NCBI RefSeq assembly: GCF_010015445.1
Contig: NC_053120.1
Location: 13,750,597-13,814,596 of the forward strand
Origin: Perca fluviatilis
Lineage: Eukaryota > Chordata > Actinopteri > Perciformes > Percidae
DNA length: 64,000 nucleotides
Reading direction: 5' to 3'
The translations under genes and the position numbers were made by a program. This document shows positions 1-63,982 of the stretch, piece after piece (within the stretch, counting starts at the first letter, position 1; each line of letters begins with the position of its first letter). The notes under the pieces were generated by a model, which was given only the letters and a program-made list of their open reading frames with translations, was not told the origin of the DNA and ran no database searches.

Positions 1-487
1 ACATAAAACCAAGATATCTATACACAATTTCACAAACACAGAGACACGTAAAACTCGGCCAGGGAAGTTATACTGTACCTGCACAGTTGTTGTTCTCTCT
101 GTGCTTGTAACATTAGTACTGCAAGTATGTGGACGCCACCGCAAAATGTATGGACCAGGGTGTCTCTGCCTGCCTGTAAAGCAAAAGAGAGGCAACAAGA
201 CAGACATTACAAGTGGGCATGTGTTTGTGTTTGTCTTGTATACATTTGTCATGAATTAGACTGTTTGAAAACTAAGAAAAAAATGTGTTGGAAAAATCTG
301 GATTCTGATTTGTAAGGTGTGGATTCATTTTTAGTAACCGGACAGTATAACTGGAAACCTTTGATGCAGGTTTTTTGCCTACAGTTCTAAATGAATGTGC
401 AATTATTAAAATGTTGGTAAAGACTGCAACAAAAAAAGTTTTTTTGCATCTATTTTTTCTTTTCTATTGTTGAGTTGTTCAACTCAC
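1..487. other. anos1 intron 10 (partial)
   Basis: This stretch follows the exon 10 donor on the minus strand. I looked for the next expected coding piece (the middle of FNIII-3) and did not find it, so it should lie beyond the left edge. Confidence 0.7.
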
Positions 488-39200
<38,713 letters not shown>

Positions 39201-39224
39201 TGCACCGCGCGGAAATACAAGAAC

Positions 39225-39450
39225 ACGAAATAAAGGGACGCACAAATAAATTAAACGGCAGACTTTCCTTCCTCGTGTCCGGCTCCTCAACGTCTTGCTC
39301 TCGCGACCCCTTAATAAGTTCAGAATGAAAACATCTGAGCGCTGCTCCTGTCTGCGCGCGAGCAGTGAGCGGAGCGGCTCTACCCTCCTCTCGGACACTC
39401 CCACCACCGGTAGGCTACAAGTGCGCCCACGCGGAGTTATAATGGTTTTC
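39225..39450 (-). promoter_or_regulatory. anos1 5' UTR and probable GC-rich core promoter
   Basis: Immediately upstream of the anos1 ATG the base composition shifts from AT-rich to GC- and CpG-rich (for example gcgcgcg near 39354 and several CG pairs to 39440). This is what a CpG-type vertebrate promoter looks like. I see no convincing TATA box. The transcription start cannot be fixed from sequence alone. Confidence 0.5.
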
Positions 39451-39465
39451 AACCTAATTATCCTT

Positions 39466-39472
39466 ATCATCG

Positions 39473-39506
<34 letters not shown>

Positions 39507-39563
39507 CATCACCTCTGCGATTTCCATAACGTATTCCTCCAATTAGTCTCTTCATCATGATCA

Positions 39564-39624
<61 letters not shown>

Positions 39625-39625
39625 C
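39466..39625. repeat. ATC and ATT trinucleotide repeats upstream of anos1
   Basis: ATC units at about 39466-39506 and ATT units at about 39562-39625, 270-430 bp upstream of the anos1 ATG. Length variation here could sit in or near the promoter. Confidence 0.93.
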
Positions 39626-40329
39626 ATCACTCAAACGCTCCCTTCTCTTCACCACTATCAACTGTCTCTTTTCTCTGATAGCATCCACACTGCAGTTTTT
39701 ATTTTTATTTTTTTTTAAAATCCCCAAAATATTAGGATCGAGTTATCCATTTATTTTGTCAATATCACTCTGCTCATGGGTCAACCAGAGATCAGCACCC
39801 TGGCGTAAGAAGACTTTTTTTGGGATGTCACAGTAGGAAAAGCCAGGTGTGAATGATAAAATAAATGATGGCTGAATTCCATTTAGCTGCTTCAGTTTCA
39901 GGTCCTGATAGTGTTCCTGATAGGGCTCACTGTCACACTTTCATGACTTAGTGTGACACTTGAATATAACAAAGACATTGGTAACGTACCATGATCATCA
40001 TCATCACCATTATAACCCTGCATACCAACAAATCTAAATCAAAATCCTATAATAATCTTCTTTTATCTTACTTCACTGGTGCTCATGCAATTATGCATCA
40101 TTATCATCATGTTCATCATCTTTATTCTCCTTTTTCTTATCACCACCCTCACCTCCAACATGATGTGGATCTTTAGTATCTTCATCTTCATTACTGCATC
40201 ATCATCTCAGTAATCGTCATTACATCATCATTACCTCGCCATCTCACTTTAAGCTTCATCATCATTTTTTTTTTCTTGCCTAACCTTTATCATCTTAATC
40301 ATCCACCATCTAATTTCCTCATCGCCATC

Positions 40330-40364
<35 letters not shown>

Positions 40365-40990
40365 CTTTATTGATCCCCAAGGGGAAATTCAAGGTCCCAG
40401 TAGCTTAAAGACATCACACACAACATACACATACATCATAAACAGGATGATAATAATAACAAATCCACATGAATAATACGGACAATAAAAGAAAACATAC
40501 TAAATAAAAAAATCCACATGAATGTACTAAGGGATGTATAAGCATGAAACGCTTGCAGTGACAGGGCAGGGACTGACAATGTGATTCAGTATGTATGCTA
40601 GGTGCTCTATGAGAGTGTGTGTCATGGTGGTAATGCAAATAAGTCCAATAGTGCAAGGATAAAGTCTAGAGACCAGCATTAAATATAAGAGAATAATGTT
40701 GACATAGTAATATAAAAACTATAGCAGTGCAAGGATGAAGTTTAAAAAAAGACAGAATTAAATATGGGCATTATAAGAGAATAAAGTAGACAGTAGGATA
40801 GACACAAATCAACAGTCAATGTTAGAGGTTTGAAGTAATAGGGTTACAGCCATTGTTTCAGTATTAAGTTAGACCTCAGTCCATGCTGGGGGAAGGAGGG
40901 AGGGAGGGGTTGTGCATTTGGGCTAATATAGCCAGTAAACAGTGTATACGATGTAAGCAGTAAACAGTGGGCCAGTGGACAGTCAGTACA
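40330..40990 (-). mobile_element. LINE 3' end with GATA tail, reverse orientation
   Basis: Tandem gata at 40331-40362 runs into ctttattgatccccaagggg and aaattcaagg, the reversed 3' end of a teleost LINE. About 600 bp of 3'-UTR-like AT-rich sequence with internal similarity follows (aatccacatgaat occurs near 40462 and 40510). The full body is absent. Confidence 0.7.
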
Positions 40991-40999
40991 TAACTATTG

Positions 41000-41990
41000 T
41001 TATAGGAGGTAGTGGAAGTAGTGGAGAGGGAGGAGAGGCAGACAGACTATGCAGAGAAGTCTATCTCTCCTCTCCCCTTTTGTGAAGCATTGTGGAGTTG
41101 TATGGCCCTGGGCCCTGGGGACTTGACAAATAAACAGATCCATCAACTATCAACTCAGTAAGTAAATAAGGAACACTTTGTTGAAAATCAAAAAAAGTTG
41201 AGGAGATGCAGTGCAGTGAAGCAAGAGAAGGCATTTATGGCCTAATGGTTTGCATTGCAGGCTTTTGTTCTGAGCCTATTAACACTTTACTATTACTATT
41301 CTGAAAAACAAACTTCCCTTTATAGTCTGGTAATTCTCCCTGGTAATTATTAGAGCAGACTCATAAAAAGAGTATTTATTAATGGGAAAGAGACCTAAAG
41401 AATGTGTTGAGGTAGGTGTCTGTCGCGAAGCCAGTCAGTGTGTTAGTCACCACTTTTCAACAGCAACTGCAGAGCCAAATGGGTTTTATTAGATCCAGGG
41501 CCAAGTCAAGATGTTTAGGACACATTGTTTAAAAGCCCTATTTGTTTACATAAAACTATAACCCAGCAGAGGAGTCATCTCTGTTGGCAATAAGATGTAG
41601 AAAGAATCACCTACGTTTTGATTTACGGGAAATGGAAACGTATAAATATTTAGTAAGTACTGGCAGGACTGTTCTTGGCACTGCAGTGGAACCCAGACTA
41701 GATTCTGTCCTCATATAGAAAGGACAGCATACTGTAGGTTGGTATAATAGTACAATCCAGTGATTTACATCCTAAAGATATCAGCTATAATATGTACTTG
41801 TGATCCCCTCATCGTGTGTATAACCATGAACATGAGCTTTGAGAAGTTGAACCAAATAATATTATTTCCTCTCAGATTCTTTCATTTAAAGGACTTTTAC
41901 AGGCCGTGTACAGTATGTGTGCACATGCACACCTGACCTCAGAGAACCTAGGCAGTCCTTAAATCAGTAAGCATGAAATCAATTATTACA
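41000..41990. other. Intergenic, nothing recognised
   Basis: I see no coding frame with family similarity, no RNA gene and no clear repeat boundary in this stretch between anos1 and swt1. Confidence 0.6.
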
Positions 41991-42260
41991 CACACACACA
42001 CACACACACATACACACACACAGTAGTTGCCCATTATCTATATGACCGATATGTTCATATTTTCATAAAACACCCTGCTCAGGTTTCTGAATAAACCATT
42101 AGTGGAGTAAAGACCCTCCCCAACACATACTAAAACATCACAACAGAAGCATTCACCGTCTGTCCAAATCTGTTTATTGATTAAAGCCAAATGTCTTCAA
42201 ATTTCATGAAAAGAGAGAGACGAAGAGGGATAGAGAGAAGAGAAACAGAGTGATAGAGAC

Positions 42261-42331
<71 letters not shown>

Positions 42332-42415
42332 GAAAGAAAGAAAAAGAAGAAAGTACTAAAGAAAGAAAGAAAGAAAAAAGTACCAAAGAAAGAAAGAAAG
42401 AAAAAGAAACAGAAA
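42261..42415. repeat. (AAAG)n microsatellite
   Basis: Perfect aaag units to about 42330, then imperfect units to about 42415. The Phe/Leu/Ser-rich and Lys/Glu-rich frames here are translations of the repeat. Confidence 0.95.
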
Positions 42416-42479
42416 GTTCTGGCCTGTTTTCAGACCTCTTAATCAATGCCTGCTATCTTATTTTTTCAGCGATCTAGAT

Positions 42480-44210
42480 CTAGATATTGAAGTGAAAACG
42501 GAAATGACTTTATTCGGTCTAATGATCAGGCTAAGTGCTTGAGCTCCAAAGTTGTGTCCTGAATATCATTTCAATGAATTTGGGAGGTTTAATGACTTGA
42601 GGAGGAGTTTACAATCTACATTTATACAGAAATTAATCATTCAATCCATTCAAGATAGTTTGAATTTCTCCATCAAAAATGTATTTCTGCCATTGTGGGG
42701 GAGATCAAATTAGCAAAAATATTTATTTGAACAGCTAAATTCATAAAGTTATGTGGAAAAGAAACATTTTACAGACTTTTTTGGGATGGCTATTGAAACA
42801 TGTCTTGGGGTTGCTGCACTGGAGGGACTTTGGACTCTTGACCTAAGTATTTCTAAAGTCCTACAACCCTGTAAACCAGTTTGTAATGAAGTTTGTGTGG
42901 AGAGTGATACAGTTGTACTGTCTAATCTTATTCACTAAGAATAAAATTAGGACATATTTCCAATTGTGTTATGGCTTTTCATGTTCACAGAGAAGATTGA
43001 GTTTCATGATTCATGCTATTATACTGCTACGTGTAGCTCTCTGATGATGAAATCTTATGAACCGGTCTGTTTGACATCTGACTTCTAGGCCTTCCTCACA
43101 ATGTACCACATAAACACAATTTCACAACTAAACCCAGCAGAATTAACCGTCTCTATGAACTACAAAACAGAGAAGCTGTTTCCAATTTTCAAATATGATC
43201 TCTATGTATTTAACATGTCACCAATCAAATCCAAACTGTGTCATCTACTGAATCCCAATCCATTTAAACTGTTTCTGCCACAATTTGTACATGTTGTTAT
43301 CGTTCCTGTCCAAGATTATTGAAGTGGTCAGAGATTATTCCCTGCAGCTGGTACTACTCACCACTCATCTGTTAGTCGTCTGATCTCCGTCACCTTCAAA
43401 GTCTTCAACAGAACTGTTTCTCAAGCCATGGTCCAGGGACCCAAAGGTGGCTCATAGTGAATACTCAGCACAGTCTGTGTATGTCAAGAGTAAGGGAAGG
43501 CAGGGGGTTTGTGAATGGAGCTACAGTGTCACTATGTGGCATATCACAGCAATTGCTAATTTAGTATGGTTTCATAAAGGACAATACTGTATAAACCAGT
43601 GGTTTCAGCGACTTAAGTTAACCTGAGAAGACTAGCATGAGTTAAATATATCACATGCATCATTATGGAGTTAGTGAAAATGTGACTGTGGACAAAACAA
43701 TATTGCAAATGACCACGATCATAATGCCTAAATGGTTTTTCAAAAGCTAATCCTCAAAATAAGATTGTCAATCATGCAATTCCAAGTTTAAAGTCTTTAA
43801 CTTAAAGTAATGTTGGTGTGCTTAAGGAATTTCCCTGTAGATTTTGTTTTATTTTCTATCAGAGCACAGTAGTAAACTTTTACAGAATATTTTATGGTGA
43901 GGATTTAAGGTAACATCACAAAAGAAGCTGATATTAAATTCATAAGAGGTTACTGATTACACAGAAATGCAGACTGTGTTCAATTACTCTTCTACAGGCA
44001 ATAATGCAGTTCAACAATACAATACAGTTCCTATGTCTTGCTCCTGAAGCAAACTACTTGATTTTTATTGTTAAGGAATTTAACAGACTCAGTGTAATCT
44101 CCAAAACTCTCCCTCATGCATGTCTAACATGCTGCCCATCTGCTGAGTGGTTGTATTGCTGTAAAATGTGAAAGGTGAAAACTACTGACCTAACTGCTGC
44201 AGAGCCTTAA
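42480..44210. other. Intergenic, nothing recognised
   Basis: AT-rich sequence with short open frames that match no family I know. Confidence 0.6.
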
Positions 44211-44212
44211 GA

Positions 44213-44390
44213 TAAGATAAAACTTTATTGTCCGTTCACATGGAAAGTTTCCTTGCATCACATGCTCCAACAATCGACAGACTAACATAAAACAACATAA
44301 AAACATCTGTAAGGTCATCCTCCAGCAGTCATCAAAAAGACATGATACAATATAAACATCTGACACACCTGTCCCTCGTCACACGCACAT
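44213..44390 (-). mobile_element. LINE 3'-tail fragment, reverse orientation
   Basis: taagataagataaaacttta followed by ttgtccgttcacatggaaa is the reversed 3' end of a CR1/L2-type fish LINE with its short ATAAG repeat. Confidence 0.65.
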
Positions 44391-45429
44391 ACATTTTACA
44401 TCCAAACATATATGATTTATGATTGTTATGAGCACAGTCCCTGTCTGGGTAAAAAAAAAAAGTGGTGTAACCTTGGTGAAAATAATGTGTTTGTGTAAAG
44501 CGGTCAAGATAACACACTCTCAGACAGATACTGACTCCCGTCTGCCCTACTATCTACTCACCCATTATGAATGACTGCATTTGTCTTTCTCCTTAGTGGG
44601 CTTATGTACAGTATTTGCATGCTGTGGTGGTGGTATCTTTTCATTCAGGACAAAGACTGTATATTTATCACAAGACACATTCTCATTATTTGTGGTGGAA
44701 ATCTGAACAAGATCTGAATAAAAGAGGATGTGAGACAAAACCTCTCTTTCGTTTGGTTTATTTCATACGTGCATGTAGGGGAACAAGTCCTGCACAGATA
44801 CACAGCAACCGCACAGGAGTTGAGCCCCTGAACAAGAGCAAGCACAACCTTAAATACATTTACAAATGAATGGGCCTGTCATGTTTACAGATGATTTACA
44901 GATTGATTAATCCCTTATCCTGTCAATGATAATCCAACAGTAACTGTTGTTCTACTATTATATACACATTTATATGGGATGGAAGCACTAAAAGTAGCCT
45001 ACCACACAGGAAGCAGGGGCCAGAACAAGGCTAAATTGAGTTCACTCTAGCATTAATTCTAATACTGGTGAATGGTTACTGTAGGGGAGGCCGGGGATAG
45101 TTGTAACATTTTTGACATTTCTGTCTGTATCTTGGAGCTCTTTGAAGCCAGTGTGTTCAAAATGTGATATATACTAGTTACACGTGTCTGCTATTACATA
45201 GTGTAGCGGTTATCTCTGCAACCCAAACAGAAAATGCACGGTTTACTCTCAAACACAAGGAGGAAAATGTTACAATTTACCCCATGGTCTGGGTTAATTG
45301 TACCAAACCTTGGGGTGAAATATAACATCATGAAATTAGGATTATGACAAAAATTGATATTGAAACTTTTATTCAACACTTAAATGACTTTTTAACATAA
45401 TATTTGTGTGTAATATGCCCTGAGATTGT

Positions 45430-45579
45430 ACCACGCGCAGTTCTCCACCCCGGTCCAGTCTGCGGCGCAGCGGCGGTAATGTAGCAACCACATGAAGAAA
45501 TAGGCGTAGTAGAAGAAGACAGAAGCGGAAGAGCAGCGGATGTTTTGATCTGTCGGCTTATATACTGTCTATGCTTACA
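45430..45579 (+). promoter_or_regulatory. swt1: swt1 promoter and non-coding exon 1 (probable)
   Basis: A local GC- and CpG-rich patch (gtctgcggcgcagcggcggt) with an ETS-like agcggaagag is followed by a donor ACA|gtaagt at 45580. It lies 1.5 kb upstream of the coding start. The second exon's acceptor is at 47069, which fits a 5'-UTR exon. The transcription start is not resolved. There are short upstream ATGs in this exon (see findings). Confidence 0.55.
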
Positions 45580-46399
45580 GTAAGTTCATTTACATTTACT
45601 TGGTTGTAAATTGTAGATGTATTCCTACCATGTGTGCTTTATTTCACCGAATCAGTGTAGCTACGCGAACGATTCAAGGTATCAAATAAGACAATTAGCT
45701 TGACCTGTAGCGGTTCTGTTGTTATTTTTCGTCAGCAGCGTCATCTTAAATTAGCTAACGTTAACAGTAACATTTAATTTAGCTTTTGGTCGTGTGTCGT
45801 GTATCTAACAATCGGCTCAACACTTTGTATTTCAGTGTTACCATAGACATTAGTTTTATATTAGATGTATTAAATATAGTTATGTTTGTGTCATTACACA
45901 GTTCACCCTGTGTTAGCCCTTTTATATACTGTCTATGGTGTTAGCCCCAGTTTGTTCCTCATGTAACGTTAGGCAGGGTTTAGGCAACTTTATATGACGG
46001 TAGCACATTTCATATGGAGACACTGGCACAAATGCTTCTTTTTACATTTAGTATAGTTGATATATTATATTATATTATATTATATTATTAATATTGTATT
46101 ATGCCTCTGGGATTATTTATGTATTAAGTGTTGTAACGTTATGTATTGTGCTGTTATTTTATTGGACCATGAGTCCGTAATAAAGTCTTATCAGCAACAA
46201 GGCAATTCAAGTGCTTTACATAAAACATTAAAGACCAATTAAACAACAATTAAAACATTTATTAAAGAAAATAGAAAAAAAGCTAAAATATAAAAAGACA
46301 GGTATACAATAGAAAAATAAAAGTTACAGTGCAGTGTTAGAAATGAACATTTACTTGATTTCCTAAAAGGCAGTGTCAAACAGAAAAGTCTTCAGCCTT

Positions 46400-46692
46400 C
46401 ATTTATAGGAACTGAGATTTGCAACGGACCTGCAGTTTTCTTTCTGTGGTGCATGAAAACTGCTTCTCCATGTTTAGTTCGGATCCTGGGGACAGAAAGC
46501 AGTAAGTCCCCGACGACCTGAGAGTTCTGGATGGTCAGAAATGTATTTTGGCACTAAACTGTTCAGTGCTTTATGAGAGACAGGAAGCCAGTGTAAAGAG
46601 CTCAGGACTGGAGTGATGTGATCCACTTTGTTGGTCTGAGTGATATACTCTGGAGCAGCAGCGTTCTGAATCAGCTGCAGCTGTCTAATTGA
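46400..46692 (-). pseudogene. LINE reverse-transcriptase C-terminal remnant
   Basis: Read on the minus strand it gives LQLIQNAAA, then TNKVDHITPVLSSLHWLPVS, HKALNSLVPKYISD and, after stops, RLKTFLFDTAF. This is the typical C-terminal end of fish L2/CR1-type ORF2 proteins. It has stops and frame breaks and is a dead fragment in swt1 intron 1. Confidence 0.8.
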
Positions 46693-47073
46693 TAATAATA
46701 GATATTAAAAACAACTGTTCTGTATTTTTGAATTGACGATTACAATGACTTCTACCAGTTACACGAGAGGCACAAACTGGGACTAACCAGTTTGTGTGGC
46801 ATATTATGGAAATATTTTACATGCAGCCTTGTAGACAGGGCATTTAATCATTTAATATTAGGTGGAATTGCCAATATAATTTCAAATTTGTTTTCGTCCT
46901 CATTAAGAGAAGTTAACTCTGTATTAGTTAGACATAGCTATGGCACGCTTTCCTGTTATATTGAGGTCGAGAGCCAAAGAAGGGGTGTCTTGTTGAAGAT
47001 CAAAATGGATGGATGTGTAAGGATGATGCATAGTCACTCAAGACCTGCTTTCAAAATTACTTTTCATAGGAAA

Positions 47074-60025
<12,952 letters not shown>

Positions 60026-60028
60026 GTA

Positions 60029-60031
<3 letters not shown>

Positions 60032-60093
<62 letters not shown>

Positions 60094-60141
60094 ACACAAA
60101 CAAACAAACAAACAAACAAACAAACAAACAAACAAACAAAC
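60032..60141. repeat. (CA)n then (CAAA)n beside swt1 exon 16
   Basis: CA units at 60032-60093 switch to caaa units at about 60094-60141. The tract begins immediately after the 5' splice site of exon 16. Confidence 0.96.
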
Positions 60142-60399
60142 ACAATAATAATGATTATTGCATAAATATTGTTGATACAGAGCATACATTTAAATTGTTG
60201 CTGTTACACTATGACTTCTGTCTGTCTGGTAAATCAGATGGATTTATTTTGACTCAACTTAAACAGTTGCTACAGATTTTTTTTTAAGATTGTATATAGA
60301 TTTCTCAATATATACACTACTTATTCACTCCTAATTCCGCCGATATCAGCATGACCAGATAGATAGTTAAATTGTCTCCCTCTTCTGATAGATTGAGGA

Positions 60400-60800
60400 G
60401 TCGTATTTTGTTGTTTCATCTCATCTCATTCTGTTTCCTTGGGCATCCCACTCAACCTCCAAATATTCAAGTTGTTCTTCCATATAATTAATTCTCTTTT
60501 CTTGTGAATTGATGTGCACTACTTGCTTGTGCAAGTCGGAGAAGAGAGATTTCATTTTCTTGTCCAGTGATTCAACTTAAGTTTCAAAAGATTTCATCAG
60601 CATCAACGTTCTTTTCTCAGCTTAAAATGCTTTAACTATGCATTACTGTCCTTTGCGTCTCCTTGTTCTTTGTTCTCTTCGTCTCTGGCCTTTGAGGAAA
60701 TGGTTGATTTGATTCTCAGCATTTCTATTCGCTGACAAATGCGGCAGATTTCTCAAATCTTTTACAAATATTAACTTGTACTTGCTACAAGCCTATCTTA
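60400..60800 (-). pseudogene. Possible degenerate coiled-coil ORF, LINE ORF1-like
   Basis: On the minus strand, pieces such as VESLDKKMKSLFSDLHKQVV and INYMEEQLEYLEVEWDAQGN, then further upstream INHFLKGQRRREQ, have heptad-like Leu/Ile spacing and many charged residues, interrupted by stops. This resembles ORF1-type coiled coils of fish LINEs, but no diagnostic motif survives. Confidence 0.3.
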
Positions 60801-61786
60801 TCGCTTCCATATGTTTTAACATCCAGGATGAGCTTACAATACGTTTTTGTCACTTTCCTTTGGAGGTTAGGTGCATTAAAACTAGTGAAATAGACCCAGC
60901 ACCGCCTTGATTTAACATGTAGCCACTGAGTTTGATGTATGTGTATAGCAACGACTTTCTTCTGACCAGAACGACAATGTCTGATTGCAAGTCAAACATT
61001 CTCAAGTTTTCCGAATTCTTGTGCTCTTTGTAGAAGCATGCCCGGGCAGGTATGTGTGTGTTGTTTATCCAGTGTCATTACCGTTAGTTTGTCATAGTTG
61101 CCCTCCTCACAGATATCCCCAGCAGAGCTCTGACAACAACGGTGGCCATGTCAACAGTTTCAAACAATTGTGTGTGTGTGTGTGTGTGTTATTAACATAT
61201 CTTTGAAAGAAAGCTTCATAGGTCTTTGTACTTTTGTAATCTAATAGGCACACCACATTCAATCAACTCATTTTTATTGACACATGGAATCGTACAAGGT
61301 ACAATTCCAGTGAAATTTTATTACCCACCAGGCTGGCATATAATGGGACTGCTATACAGTTACCTGGCTCACAAATCAGTTGATTCGTTAGCTGTTGAAA
61401 CACGCACCCATGTTATCTTGTGGATGTATCTGTTGCATTGACAAGAATGATGCTGGTTCTGTACTAAGATGTCCTTTTCAAGTGGAAGTGAGAACTAGAA
61501 ATACATGTTTGATTGAACCATGGAGATTAAGAGTAAAGCAAGTGTTGATTTAGCAAGCGTAGCTGGGATCATAGCTGAAGTGAGGTATGTGTCACTTCAC
61601 CAGGCTATTGTCTATGCCATCTATCTACACACCTTATTATAACCTGTGGCCTATTTATGATTATGTTTAAGTTGAAAATTATAAGTATCTTTGGGAAGGA
61701 CGTATCTCGTGGAAATCTGTAAGCACTCCAACACACTTAAAATGATGCACAAAAACACTGATGGATTCAAGATCCATTATAATAAA

Positions 61787-61862
61787 GTTCTTCTTCTTCT
61801 TCTTCTTCTTCTTCTTCTTCTTCTCTTTTCTTCTTCTTCTTCTTCTTCTTCTTCTTCTTCTT

Positions 61863-61928
<66 letters not shown>

Positions 61929-61929
61929 T
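61787..61929. repeat. (CTT)n and (ATT)n compound trinucleotide repeat
   Basis: CTT/TTC units from 61787 with one break (cttttc near 61826), switching to ATT at about 61892-61929. The poly-Ser/Tyr and poly-Lys/Glu frames across it are repeat translations. Confidence 0.96.
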
Positions 61930-62033
61930 AACAGAGACACATGGCTCAGGAGGAAAATTGTGTCTTCAGACCAGATCAGAGAGAAAGAAAATGCATCATT
62001 TATAGTCTTCCCAAAACAAGACCTGAGTGTCTT

Positions 62034-62304
62034 AAAGGTCCAATGTGTGGGAATTTCTCCCATCTAGCGTTGAGATCATATATCGCAATCAACTCTCTCG
62101 CGCCACGCAGTTCAAAGTACATATTACAGCTACGGTAGCCTTTGCGCTTTTTTCTGATGACGCCGGTCTCTTGCTCTTTTCAATATCCTGCAACACTTGG
62201 AATTGATGGTGGTGGTAAATATTCATGAAAAGGACAAGTTTGTGAACGGTCAACACAGATTTTGAGAATGAACAACTAAAAACGTTACACACTGGACCTT
62301 TTAA
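62034..62304. mobile_element. TTAA MITE family E, complete copy of about 270 bp
   Basis: The left end ttaaaggtccaatgtgtggg and the right end gttacacactggacctttta(a) are inverted repeats with TTAA at each edge. The interior has the CpG motif ctctctcgcgccacgcagtt. No coding capacity. Confidence 0.85.
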
Positions 62305-62844
62305 GAGACCATAGGCTGATCAGTCATGTGTGCAGCATCTGACTTCTCAATATAGAATGTAACCGAGATACAAGTAGCGTCAACAAAGCATATGATCTCC
62401 ATCTGACATGTTTTTCAGTTATCAGCAAACATGTGATCTCAATGAACAATCTTTCCAGATAAACAGAGTGAGCAGAGTCACAGTAATCAAAACCCGAATA
62501 AATGATAAAACAATGTTTCATGAAGGTTCACCTGCGCAGGTATTTGCTGCAGCTTGAGAAAAAGAGGAGCTGCCGTTTAGGTCTACAAAGTGACCTCCAC
62601 CCTTTCTCTCACTCGCTCATGTAACACAAGCTTTACTCTTACGCCTTCTCCAAGATGATCTTGCCTGTCTCAAGACTAAATTATTAACACATACAAGCAC
62701 ACAGTTATCCTACTTATCCTGCTTATCCTTAGCTGCTTTTTTTCCTGCTTGTCACTCGTAATATGACGTATTTTAACATAATCTGTACGCTACTTTTGCT
62801 ACTTTTAGAACCAATATAATGGAAATGTTAATACAAATGTTTTA

Positions 62845-63145
62845 GTGCTGAAATTATTAGTTACATTTTGGGTAGTAGAAAATTATTCACCAACAATTTT
62901 AACAATCGGTTAATCATTTATCAAGAAAAAGCATAGAGCTAATGCTGATTCCAGCTTCTTGAATGTAAGGATTTGTTGTTTTCTGTGTTTTATTGTCATA
63001 GAAATGTAATATCTGTGGGTTTTGGAATCTTGGTTGCATGACACACAGTATTTTTGACATTTTATAGACTTAAGTAATAAGCGATTAATCAAAACAAATT
63101 GACAGATTGATTGATAATAAAAAAAATAGGTGCAGCTCTAAATAT
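62845..63145 (-). mobile_element. MITE family B, longest copy
   Basis: Termini with gcgattaatcaaaacaaatt and gattgattgataat, the internal tattttatagactt-like block (gacattttatagactt), and tttggaatcttggttgcat parallel to ggactgctggtcgg at 15436 mark the same family in diverged form. It ends near ggtgcagctctaaat. Confidence 0.65.
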
Positions 63146-63322
63146 TTCCTTGCATTGCATTTTTGTGTAAATAAGCTATATTTTATTTTATACCCTCAGT
63201 CCCCCATGTATGAGCAACAGAATGCACACATACTGAGATGAACAGAATCAGTATCCCTGCCGCTCCAGGTCCATCATGATATGCTTCCGACGCTAAATTG
63301 CTGCTGCGTTTTTTTACTGCAG

Positions 63323-63359
63323 GTTGAACACAACAGCTTTCATGGAAACAGACTTCTAG
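63323..63359 (+). CDS. Candidate swt1 terminal exon
   Basis: A strong acceptor (gcgtttttttactgcag) followed by G TTG AAC ... TTC TAG is in phase with exon 16 and would end the protein with LNTTAFMETDF. It shares no clear residues with the human C terminus (KLTIGCRQLVEM...), and there is no obvious AATAAA soon after, so this is only a phase-compatible candidate. Confidence 0.2.
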
Positions 63360-63870
63360 GTATTTAACAGATTATTTGTTTTCCAGCCATTTTTAGTTAT
63401 CTCTTAAAGCCGCCGCCTGACTGTCAGAAGCTGTTTCTGATGATTTCGTAACCCCAAAAAAGATATTGACTTTCACTAACCGCACAAGTGATTTTTATAG
63501 CTCGTGGTCACTTGAAAAAAGATAATTCTGTATTTGGACTGTGGTTACTGTGGTATATTGATAATGCTTATTGTATAACCAAAAAGTGTTCTCATCAGAT
63601 AACTGAATGTTTTACTGCATTTTAAGGAGTTACTTACTTACTTGGAACAATGACTTGAAACCGTGATGAGACCAAAGGTTTATTCAGTTCTTTCCAGTCA
63701 CGTCATTCCAACTTATGTTACAACAGGTCACCACTGAGAGATACCTTTAAGCTGAATGTGATTGTAAATATTTGATTTGGTACATCCACTGGGAAGTGAT
63801 GTAGGCTTTTACTTAGTGGCGCGTTATCTATGGCGTTAAATATTTGATTTTGGTGCTCAGTGCGGTAGTA

Positions 63871-63915
63871 TGATGTCATCCGTTATATAAAGCCTTAAGG
63901 AGGCCCTTTCTAGAA
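63871..63915 (+). promoter_or_regulatory. TATA-box promoter of an unidentified plus-strand gene
   Basis: tatataaag at 63884-63892 is an excellent TATA box, with a CRE/ATF-like tgatgtcat eight bases upstream. Initiation would be expected near 63915-63922. Confidence 0.45.
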
Positions 63916-63982
63916 GCATGTTGGGTCACTGACAGGCAGCTTTCAGTACAAGTAGACCTCAACAGAAGATAAGATTTTCGAA

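Noticed and set aside
40331..40362. CRISPR-like or structured tandem array
   Set aside because: Simple GATA repeat at a LINE tail. There are no spacers, and the DNA is eukaryotic.
39500..45400. A third gene (for example trmt1l) between anos1 and swt1
   Set aside because: No segment in either strand resembled a methyltransferase or any other known family, and open frames are short and repeat-derived.
61691..62063. Poly-Ser/Tyr and poly-Asn/Lys/Glu frames
   Set aside because: They are translations of the CTT/ATT trinucleotide repeat.
61937..62085. Phase-compatible open frame after taacag as swt1 last exon
   Set aside because: It runs into MITE family E, lacks any similarity to the SWT1 C terminus, and its acceptor follows an ATT microsatellite.
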